From: Terebella lapidaria
Taxonomy: Eukaryota; Annelida; Polychaeta; Terebellida; Terebellidae
Length of the DNA stretch: 64,000 bases
Direction of reading: 5' to 3'
NCBI GenBank assembly: GCA_949152475.1
Contig: OX424567.1
Span: 16,641,402-16,705,401, forward strand
The notes under the pieces were generated by a model. The model was not told where the DNA came from. It searched no databases and saw only the letters and a list, made by a program, of their open reading frames with translations. A program made the translations under genes and the position numbers. Below are positions 27,001 to 33,429 of this stretch, in pieces. How positions within the stretch are numbered: the stretch's first letter is position 1; the number at the start of each line of letters is the position of its first letter.

Positions 27001-30000
27001 TTAGGCAAGCTCAAGACACCTCGAGAAATATTTGAACTTGACAAGTATGCCACGCTAAATGAAATTATTCGACAGAGTCAGACCATACCAGCTAAAATTA
27101 ATGTAGCTTATAGAGTTTTGGAGTTGCAATCTGCCATGGGAATACTGGTTAGTAACGCTGTGCCCTCGCCGAATCCCGAATTCTTATTCTAATAATCCTC
27201 TCTGACTTTATGGCATACAGCCAAAAACCCATTTAAGCGATGACGATACAACCTTATTACATGTACATTAAGTGATAGCTAATATGATAGGCTGATATGT
27301 TTTGATAGTCAGGTTATTGATTAATCCGAGGCGTTTATTTTTCATGTGCCTATCAGTAATCATCGAGTACTTGTGTCAATATCTAGTTAAATAGATATTG
27401 ATTATTGGACAGTGGATTGCAATATAGGCCATTGTCACTATTTCAAAATGTATCAGCGGGATAGTATCTACATTGCTGCCCAGGCTGATGAAAGTGTCAA
27501 TCCAATGGCTGATAAAAGATTCGATAATGATGAAATGGAATGATGAAAACAATATCAAGAATCTGTGATCGTTTTTTTTTACAATATAGAGTTGATACTC
27601 TTACGTTTAATGTAACATTCAGTTAAACATGTATTCCCAAATGTATTAGTCGAAAGTCACAACATTTCAGTTTTGGTAGTAGAACATAACTGAACAAATA
27701 AATAATGCAATAAGATAATAATAAGAAGCATGGTTGTGAAAAACATGCTCAGTGCATAGTGAGAACATACACACACTGGACATAAGAAATGATACACCTT
27801 GCATTATTATACAAACTACAGTGCTCTTGAAACTCGTCTGATTTGGTTCCAAAAATGAATTAAAATAAGTGTATCTCAGTTGGTATTGATAAAGCAATGT
27901 CTGATATTGTTGCTGAGTAAAGTTCAATATCATTGAACACGTTCTTCATTGTTTAGTAACTCTGTTTCACTCTCCGTCTACTTTACGAGAATGACAGGGG
28001 TTTCTTTTTTCTAGTGTGTGTACATACCAGATAACGCTAGGCTACTTGTATTTTGTCCAATGGATATTCAACTTGATTGGTTGTGAGTTTGTTCTCTCCT
28101 AGAATGTGAATTGTCTTGCAGAAAACGGTTGAAATAATTGTAAAGTTCGGCGGGCGCCCGCTACAGGGCGTCCGGCACTACTCTACGGAACACTACAACC
28201 AGGTACAGTCAGCCCGGAACGAGTCCGGCCGTCATACACTACAACATAACACATCAATGCATCATCACCAACACCTTATCTACAACATGCATATTACACA
28301 GTTATGGTAATGTAGCCGTATGTAGAGCCCGAGATGCCATGGGAGCGGCACCACGGAACCCGTACACGTGGGCATGTTGCTGGCCGGCCTCGCCGAAGGC
28401 ACTGTCACAGAGATGGAACTCTGAGCCAGCCCGACGGTCTGCCAGAGCCTGTGTCACACCACCCCGGGTGGAGAAGGAACCGGTGCGAGGGCTGGCGCCC
28501 CCGAGTCAACACGGTGTCCCCCAACCCGGGCCCCCACAGGAGATCGACCCCAGGGCCCGCGAGGGCCTTACCCAAGACACGAGGACGTAAAGCTCATGGC
28601 GAGCCTCTCGTCCTGCCTCTTGGCCTGCTCTGGGACAATCTCACAGATCAAGCCAACGCTCGAGTATATATCGGGCACAAGAGGCGGGAGGAGAAACTAG
28701 GTCAAACCATTGTTATATTTTACTGGGCGCGAGGAGAGTACAGTGCGTTGCTGGGCAACGCACGCTCCGAACTGAAGCAGTCTAAAAATAGGCCGTAAAA
28801 CTAGAGTGTTTAGGAAAGTCACCTGCTGCGATCTTTGGGCAAAATCTCCACATAATATTATCTGCAGAGCAGTCTAGATGTACATAATTTCCCTTTACAA
28901 GGATATAACACGTTGAAGATTCAGGAGTTTTATTGAAGAGATGATTCACGAATTGGTTCACACGTCATTTAGGGCTACCTGTGTGAAAATTTGATATATA
29001 TGCCATGATTTTCTATGCGTCGGTCATTTTTGAAAAGAAAACGAGTTCGTTTTTGCAAAGCCCATTGAAGAAGCAGCTGCTCCCTTTGTTCTCCCCTGCA
29101 CCGTGGCACAGCGTCCTCGACGCTTGATTGATCGGGATACTTGGTAGTTCGGTTTGTTGATGATAGCCGGATGTCATTTTGTTCTGCGAGATTGATCGGC
29201 TACTGTTTAGGGTCAGTGTTCTCGCATTAATATAAGTAATAGTGATCATATCAGCTGCTTTCTGTATATTTAAGAGTGATAATTGTCCAACGAGAAAATA
29301 TATGTCGCGCTGTAAGGAATGGTATATTTCGATGTTTTTGATATCAGTGCACTACTATGAACCTTTATAATGATCAGCACAATCATGTCATATTTATAAA
29401 AAAATCCGTACAAGTTTAATTTCCAATGCGTCATTGTAAATAAACAAGACAAGACAGGGGGACCCAGTACTGAAAAAAGGGAAAGGTGTCTTACCCTTTT
29501 GAACCCGTACGACTGATATGATTTTCTCATGTCATTTCAGAGATCGTCGTCAATTTTCGAACATTTTATCCAAGCGAATCTCCAAAACGAGTTTTTGCTT
29601 AGTAATGGCGAAATTATATTTGCTCATATGCTACGTTAGACGATATATGACCAAGGATCCTTGATATGACTGTGCAGCCTTCGGGCGACATCATTGCCTG
29701 GAGGCAAGCTTCAAACGCGTCGATAAGTAGTTGTACTTGACAAGTCGTTGAAACTGTTCGACGGAATCAGACCGTACTAGAAATAATAAAGCTTACAACA
29801 TTTTCGAACCTGCATTTATCCATAGGACTGGTTAGTATCGATGTTGCCCTCATCGAATCCCGAACATTTATTCCTTTAATCCTTTATGACTTTACGCGTA
29901 CAAAACGAAGCTCTTAATCGATAATGATACAACCTAGTTAAGTGTTGTTCACCTTGTACAACCAACTGCTTAGTTTTAGTTTGTCCCAAATGATAACCAT

Positions 30001-33000
30001 ATTGTTCAGCCTAATATGTTTTGGCATGTGTTATTGACTGATCCATGGATTTTATTCTAAATCTGAACATTAGTAATCGCCGAGTTATTGTACCATAACT
30101 CGTCAAATAGATATTGATTATTGGACAATGGGTCGCAAACTGAGCCATTGACACCATTTCAAAATGTATCGGCGAGATACTCTCTATATTAGCAGCAAAT
30201 GCTGATGACCTGTCAAAATATTGATGACGGGAAATTACAGAAAAGACACCGGGAAAGGACAAGCAACAAAAAATGTGTACACAGTGTTCTGTTGACGGTG
30301 TTCGGATTATATGACCCAGTTCGCGTTAACACGTACACCTGATGGACATAAGACGTGTCACTGCCTTGTCAGTTCCGCAAAGTAGACGGACAACGAAACA
30401 TACCAAGCAACGAAGAACGTGTTGAATGAAATTCTCAGTAACAATGGGTAATGTAACAACTACATCTACCAGTTCAAAAACCACTCTGGTTTGTCCCATA
30501 ATGCAGGGGAGATACTTCTTATATTATGTCTAGTGTGTGTACTATCAAATGTTTGAGACAAAACAGTCCAGCTCTGGTCGTTGATCGTAATTAAAGTTGA
30601 AACACTTGAATAATTGATGTAGAAAGAGTAATAAATAAAAACATGACTGTGAAAAATTGCGCATTTTACACGTACATTGAGAAAGCACCGTGTACTCATG
30701 TTCTATTCCAATGGTATCACATTTGTTTGGCTGTGATTTTTTTCCTCTTCTATAGTGTGAAATCAATGCAGAGACAATTTATGGTTGAAGTTTTTTTTTC
30801 AGAAAACTTTCGTTTCTGTATCTAACAATTATTTTTTAAAAAAAAACCAACATTTCACGAACCTCTCGCCAGTTGACATAAGATCACACCTATTCATTAA
30901 ACCTATCAACTCATGCACCCCAATTGATTTTTTTGTAGGTTATGTATTTTTTTTTTTTAAAAAGTCAATCGTAACGAGATGGCCGCCATCGAACACCATA
31001 CCATACGCTGAATTATGTTATGTTGTCTTTCTAGGCTGACGACATACGCATGGATAGGAGCCAGACGCAACCCTGCCACGTGGTCCTGGGTGTCGGGTGA
31101 TCCGGTCACGTGGACAAAGTGGCCGGGATCAGCCGATCAGAATCCGGAAATGTGTCTCGCCATCAACTCGCTCGGTGATTGGTTGGCTTCCACCTGTGAT
31201 ACAGTCAAGGAATACGTCTGCGAACAAGATTTCATTGGTAGACCTCTCTTCAGTCAATTCAATCTGTGTAATGTTTTTATTTGTTTGTGCCTTGAATAAT
31301 AATCTTAGCTCAAATAATAGAGATCTACGCACCACGGATACGTATATAGGAACCATACATTTTGTTGTTTTGGTTGTCAGTTTCTAACAATATAGAACAC
31401 TATTTCGTTGTGCATGTTGATTTCAAACAACGCATGAATGTATTCTGGAAAATGGTTGGAAATTATCATATAATCGTTTATAATTACATTTACCTACAAC
31501 TGTACATGCATGGACGATTGATGAACACAATCTGTATTCTCTTTGCTTTGGTATGCACTCTCTATATATGTATATCCGTATTTCTTATCGATGTTCACAA
31601 TTTCTCTGCATGACCGTATTCTCACCAATACACACGCGTGTCGTCCATGCAGCCTTTGATTGCCTGGCATCTACATCAGCGGATGGTAGCCCAGGCAACG
31701 GTTGCCACTTGGATACATCTTGTTGCCAGTGGGCATACTACATAAGTGCCAATTGTCCGGGCAATTATGTTTGTTGCTATAGAAACGATCTATGTGGAAA
31801 TATAATTGGTGAGTTGTATGTAAGGTAGTAATAATGGAGTTTATCGAATATCCACATTTTATCTATATGTGTACATGTTTAACTCTGATATATGTTGGCC
31901 TAAATGTTTATCTAAATGCATGTCCATGTACTGGATGGTTTGCTTATGCACGAAAATGTTCGACTTATTTGTTGTCCTACGGGCACTGTTCATAGCTAAA
32001 TCATTCATTCCAGTGTTGTCTTGCACTTCCAATCATAACACTGAATTATTTCTACAATCTTAGGAAATTGAAGCAAATATTGGAAATATTTCGTCTTGTC
32101 GTTGGCAGTTTCCTGTCCGACCGGATGGACGCAGAATGGTAGGCAATGCTACCTCTTCAACACCACACCGGCCTCGTTCTCAGACGCACATGCGTATTGT
32201 GTATCACAAGGGGGACACCTGGCGGTGATCAGTGACACCACGGAAAACAGTGTGATTGCCGGCCTTCTCCCGTGCGTCTTGATAATGAACTTATATAATG
32301 AATAAATTGTCAGAGGAACATACGTTCAGCTGCTAGGGTTGTGATCTATATAATGAAACAGCAATATCACGATTTCGTATCATGTGAAACATATACATGT
32401 ATTTATAATAGAGATTTGGCCCAAAGATTATTTTAAATAGCTACGGATCGGTACCAATTTAACGCCATAATAGTGAAGATGCCTCAACAAAGATAAAATA
32501 TACACATGCTTTGTGGCAAAAAACAATCATTGCTTGTTGTACTGTATATACCGAAAGAGTAAATGTATACTCCCCCCCCCCCCCCTCCTTCCCTTTTCGG
32601 CTTCAGGCCCGGTACTAGCGCATGGGTGGGGTTCCAGTCTGTGGACAGTGCACCCCTGTTTCAGTGGCCGGATGGATCGGCCATGTCGTACACCAACTGG
32701 GCCTCTGAGCACCCCGCCAACGGGAGTACCGCCTACAGAGATGGCTGTGTGTACATGTACATTGGGAGCGGACCTGATGTCGGAACTTGGATGACGACAT
32801 CGTGTACCACGTATTACGGAAACGTGGCCTGCGAGGCCATGCCAGGTAAGAATGATTTCAGTATTTAATAAATGCCAGTCAAGTGAATCATCAGCCGGTA
32901 TAGGTTTGCAGTGTCGGTGGTATCTCGAAGAAAATACGTATTAACATATGCTTCCATTATTTTAATATTCTCATAGCATTAAGCCTTTAATGCCTCTTAT

Positions 33001-33273
33001 GTCGTTATAGTGTCCATATCGCCAGACAGAAGCGGTTTCTCTCTCGTACGGCGCGACGCTCGACCAAGTTCCACCGCCATTGTTCTAGGACGCCCGCGCA
33101 TGCGCACTAAGCTCCTCTGTGCCCGTGAATGCCTAGCAACTGACGGATGCGCTAGTTTTGACGTCACTTCCGTAGATTCTCACTTCGTTGACTGCACGCT
33201 TTACGAAGCGATATTTTTGGTTGCGGATTTGATGTCGGTACCTGGGGTAGACTATTATCAAATTCGTATATAA
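6277..33273 (+). CDS. Secreted CTLD / Cys-rich / CTLD / PAN-like protein, 7 coding exons, complete
   Basis: Coding exons: 6277-6397, 14254-14431, 31035-31237, 31653-31808, 32109-32271, 32607-32845, 33011-33273. All introns are GT-AG and all phases agree (1,2,1,1,2,1), giving 1323 nt and 440 residues. Order: signal peptide (1-40), CTLD 1 (45-162), an eight-cysteine module (171-215), CTLD 2 (222-349) and a PAN-like domain (about 355-440). Both CTLDs keep the structural cysteines and WIG-type core, but lack canonical EPN/QPD and WND sugar- and calcium-binding motifs (CTLD 2 has EHP and WMT). The role is therefore probably extracellular recognition, without proof of sugar binding. AATAAA signals lie at 33384 and 33404. 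Alternative in-frame starts are M9 and M18; M18 lies closest to the hydrophobic core. Model built by eye, without transcript support; exon 1 is the least certain. Confidence 0.8.
7430..8790 (-). repeat. Long interspersed repeat, copy 1
   Basis: It shares long diverged stretches with 12820-13560 in the same orientation and, as reverse complement, with 16.2-17.8, 18.0-20.2, 23.5-25.0, 26.1-28.0 and 29.2-30.5 kb. Shared words include GATAATGTGAAATAATGATC, AGTCAAATCAA and CAAAAATATCTCTTCAATAT. A short segment near 8100-8180 (GGGCCGATAAGC, CGTCCGTCGTCCGTC) is missing from the other copies and resembles the repeat at 35.5 kb, so it is probably a nested insertion. No coding capacity seen. Edges approximate. 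Confidence 0.65.
9840..10842 (+). pseudogene. Broken protein-coding relic, family not recognised
   Basis: Successive plus-strand stretches read like real protein. First comes a Gln/Ser-rich part, then TGDIDESGFPRKMDE, IVWDKINEKEMPEDG, ENIVHYYRARGATLKDALNI, LVDEEGDLEVGSG, and YMEHGATFEEAQTMSIQKLD ending in a stop at about 10842. Two parts share an (R/H)GAT(L/F)(K/E)(D/E)A motif, suggesting an internal repeat. The frame is interrupted several times, so it is not a working gene as it stands. No introns are evident, so a retrocopy or an old mobile-element gene are both possible. I could not assign a function. Confidence 0.45.
11029..11406 (-). CDS. Candidate minus-strand coding stretch downstream of the 11.8 kb exon
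   Basis: A 168-codon open stretch begins at 11406. Its middle (SLTSGYIYFGVTSPF, IERIIPVISSLVKCWKEQ, KILIMSFLQLSRLKIHQN) looks protein-like and ends at a CAG/GTATTA donor-like site near 11029. Together with the exon at 11752-11972 it could form a nested antisense gene. No family recognised. Chance openness in AT-rich DNA is a serious alternative. Confidence 0.2.
11752..11972 (-). CDS. Candidate internal exon of an unrecognised gene nested in lectin intron 1
   Basis: On the minus strand a ttttctag acceptor (exon start 11972) and a GTGAGT donor (exon end 11752) frame 221 open bases. The translation reads LMQCRDTIVQPVLSNYPQVF, DVFRDMCTSSPLPRMRPIN and CPRIDRDVCDAYGSRSATL. Composition is protein-like, with four cysteines. 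I do not recognise the family. Neighbouring exons are not established. Confidence 0.35.
12129..12669. mobile_element. MITE with 16-bp inverted ends flanked by TTAA
   Basis: TTAAAGCTGCTGCCTTCGAA at 12129 is mirrored by TTCGAAGGCAGCTGCTTTAA ending at 12669, 18 of 20 matching. TTAA at both edges may be a target duplication, as in piggyBac-type elements, or part of the inverted repeat. About 540 bp, no transposase frame, so non-autonomous. Confidence 0.65.
12820..13560 (-). repeat. Long interspersed repeat, copy 2
   Basis: Same order and orientation as copy 1: ATGAAATTCACCACTTAG, AATGACGCGCATAAGATTAA, TTATGACATGGTTGTGGTGA, CAAAAATATCTCTTCAATAT, and finally CGGTGAATTCTGAA at the outer edge. The part equivalent to 7430-7970 of copy 1 was not found here. 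Confidence 0.6.
14254..14431 (+). CDS. Lectin gene exon 2: first half of CTLD 1
   Basis: A tttttcag acceptor opens a frame with CPPGF, GCYFV, VADQTCVDAGGDLVSINSQ and ENDAVQNDL. This is the N-terminal half of a long-form CTLD with cysteines 45, 58 and 76. The exon ends at a GGTAAGT donor in phase 2 after QNDLG. The domain is completed only by the exon at 31035, and the junction reads smoothly into LTTYAWIGARR. Confidence 0.85.
16240..17830 (+). repeat. Long interspersed repeat, copy 3
   Basis: It opens with ATTCACCGAATCGTGGTGAC and GTCCTAGACCGGGATTTCCC, the reverse complement of the outer edge of copies 1 and 2, and runs through ATTCGATTATTCAAATCACT and CAAACCATACCAGTTATAAT. It is diverged from the other copies, and edges are approximate. 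Confidence 0.6.
16738..16995 (+). other. Frame with a C2HC zinc-finger-like motif
   Basis: The 85-codon frame contains CPKCGIRQVFQKINDHANRYC (about 16888-16950 region), which fits a C-x2-C-x(n)-H-x3-C knuckle similar in spacing to UBZ-type fingers. It lies inside repeat copy 3. An exon is conceivable because CAG/GTATTG follows the His, but no acceptor or partner exon is evident. A coding relic of the repeat or chance are alternatives. Confidence 0.2.
17980..20200 (+). repeat. Long interspersed repeat, copy 4
   Basis: It repeats the same block order as copy 3 and is the longest copy. It includes GTGTCACATTTCAGGGTATG, AATTGTATCGATACCTCGTC and CAAATAGATATTGATTAATG. A segment at about 19614-19680 (TCTGGTGTACAGTAAAAACA, TGTCTGCCCCTGATGACGCC) recurs at about 58192-58255 outside this family, so it is probably a nested short repeat. 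Confidence 0.6.
21769..21935. repeat. 167-bp near-perfect palindrome inside the Ty3/gypsy remnant
   Basis: The arms 21782-21830 and 21872-21920 match as inverted repeats at 46 of 49 positions (GTGTGTTTTCCAGCAC and TTGAACTGGCGGAAGAA). Weaker pairing extends to 21769 and 21935 and inward to a TTCG tetraloop at about 21850. It lies between the integrase tail and the polypurine tract. Because it is a palindrome, both strands encode a similar peptide (CVFQHxGKIxFELAEE). It could be a small hairpin element or part of the retroelement's 3' region. Confidence 0.85.
21966..22124 (+). repeat. 3' LTR of the Ty3/gypsy remnant
   Basis: 159 bp, from TGTGATG after the polypurine tract to CATTACA before the CTATG duplication. 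The first 55 bp are identical to 20508-20562. Confidence 0.8.
23490..24960 (+). repeat. Long interspersed repeat, copy 5
   Basis: It contains the family blocks GACATAGCGTATGTCCCCGA, GACAGAATCAGACCATGCCA and AACTCGTCAAATAGATATTG in the common order, interrupted by a TA dinucleotide run at about 23980-24006. Confidence 0.6.
25464..26042. mobile_element. TA-flanked MITE with satellite-like interior
   Basis: TGGAAGCGTTAATTGATCAT at 25464 is mirrored at 26042, with inverted ends of about 40 bp and TA dinucleotides on both sides (25462-63, 26043-44). The interior is a run of roughly 30-bp units built on AAGACGTCTTGT and TATCATGACAAG, on both strands. No transposase. TA flanks suggest Tc1/mariner-type mobilisation. 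Confidence 0.8.
26100..27960 (+). repeat. Long interspersed repeat, copies 6 and 7 (partial, adjacent)
   Basis: Two successive incomplete versions of the family are joined near 26750. Each has the GTGTCACATTTCAGAG-like block and AGTCGTCAAATAGATAT, and the second continues through CAGACCATACCAGCTAAAAT to a TGTGAAAAACATGCTC block. Confidence 0.55.
28115..28800. other. GC-rich island of unknown origin in lectin intron 2
   Basis: Base composition jumps from AT-rich to strongly GC- and CpG-rich. It begins with a nested palindromic segment around GGCGGGCGCCCGC (28150-28175) and ends near CTAAAAATAGGCCG. A TATA-like GAGTATATATCGGGC lies at about 28661. Two long overlapping plus-strand frames are open (28334-28798 and 28339-28590), but their Arg/Pro-rich content is what GC-rich DNA gives by chance. 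It could be an LTR or other mobile-element end, or a CpG-island promoter. Confidence 0.5.
29160..30450 (+). repeat. Long interspersed repeat, copy 8
   Basis: It carries the family blocks AATGATCAGCACAATCATGT, GACGGAATCAGACCGTACTA and AACTCGTCAAATAGATATTG in the common order. About 600 bp of repeat-poor sequence follows before the acceptor at 31034. Confidence 0.6.
31035..31237 (+). CDS. Lectin gene exon 3: second half of CTLD 1
   Basis: It starts after a tttctag acceptor and reads AWIGARR, WSWVSGDPVTWTKWPG, EMCLAI and CDTVKEYVCEQ, the C-terminal half of a CTLD with cysteines 140, 154 and 162. There is no EPN or QPD in the long loop and WLA stands where WND is usual, so classical mannose- or galactose-type binding is not supported. 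Donor GTAGAC, phase 1. Confidence 0.9.
31653..31808 (+). CDS. Lectin gene exon 4: eight-cysteine module
   Basis: One exon in phase 1-1 encodes a compact module with cysteines 171, 185, 191, 192, 202, 208, 209 and 215 (C-x13-C-x5-CC-x9-C-x5-CC-x5-C). The core reads CPGNYVCC. The CPG...CC ending recalls small cysteine-rich repeats in secreted invertebrate proteins, but I cannot assign a named family. Symmetric phase makes it a shuffling-competent cassette. Flanked by a gcag acceptor and a GTGAGT donor. Confidence 0.8.
32109..32271 (+). CDS. Lectin gene exon 5: first half of CTLD 2
   Basis: It opens in phase 1 after ttggcag with VSCPTGW, QCYLFNT, FSDAHAYCVSQGGHLAVIS and TTENSVIAGLLP, a typical CTLD N-terminal half. 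The donor GTGCGT leaves phase 2, the same phase at the same structural position as the split in CTLD 1. This points to a shared ancestral exon structure of the two domains. Confidence 0.9.
32572..32585 (+). repeat. Run of 14 C in the polypyrimidine tract of a lectin exon
   Basis: An uninterrupted C14 lies 21 bases before exon 6 (starts 32607), followed by TCCTTCCCTTTTCGGCTTCAG. Length slippage here could alter splicing of CTLD 2, and the minus strand can form a G-quadruplex-like structure. Confidence 0.8.
32607..32845 (+). CDS. Lectin gene exon 6: second half of CTLD 2
   Basis: It encodes SAWVGFQSVD, LFQWPDGSAMSYTNWASEHP, DGCVYMYI, GTWMTTSC and GNVACEA, a complete C-terminal CTLD half with cysteines 321, 340 and 349. 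EHP replaces the sugar-specificity triplet EPN and WMT replaces WND. The acceptor follows a run of 14 C. Donor GTAAGA, phase 1. Confidence 0.9.
33011..33273 (+). CDS. Lectin gene exon 7: PAN/apple-like domain and stop
   Basis: The last exon encodes 86 residues with LLCARECLATDGCASFDV, then a distal cysteine in DCTLYEA and GVDYYQIRI at the end. The cysteines 390, 394, 400 and 415 with the aromatic after ASF fit the PAN/apple-like pattern of secreted adhesion proteins. The stop at 33273 is followed by two AATAAA signals within 140 bases. Confidence 0.8.
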
Positions 33274-33383
33274 ATTCCTATCGATGAAGAGAAACGCTTG
33301 ATATTATGTAAATTGTGAATATGTGAAGCTATGTGAAATGACTTGTAGTCGTCGTATTTATGATGCGTCTGTTGTAATTATAT

Positions 33384-33409
33384 AATAAACGCATTCCGGG
33401 CGAAATAAA
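33384..33409 (+). terminator. Polyadenylation signals of the lectin gene
   Basis: Two AATAAA hexamers at 33384 and 33404, 111 and 131 bases after the stop. They mark the probable transcript end near 33430. Confidence 0.6.
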
Positions 33410-33429
33410 ATGGTTGAGTATATCATTGT

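Larger units (their letters stand above)
14432..31034 (+). other. Lectin intron 2 (16.6 kb) splitting CTLD 1
   Basis: A GTAAGT donor and tttctag acceptor bound one very long intron inside a single domain. Roughly half is made of five same-orientation copies of the long interspersed repeat. It also holds a short-LTR Ty3/gypsy remnant (20508-22124), a TA-flanked MITE (25464-26042), a TA dinucleotide tract near 23980-24006, a zinc-finger-like frame near 16888 and a GC-rich island (28115-28800). The stretches 14432-16230 and 22130-23480 show nothing recognisable. Confidence 0.75.

Noticed and set aside
26938-27192. 84-codon plus-strand frame
   Set aside because: It falls within a copy of the long interspersed repeat and is not open in the other copies.
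28334-28798. 154-codon Arg/Pro-rich frame in the GC island
   Set aside because: Two overlapping frames are open at once with composition-driven residues, the usual sign of non-coding GC-rich DNA.
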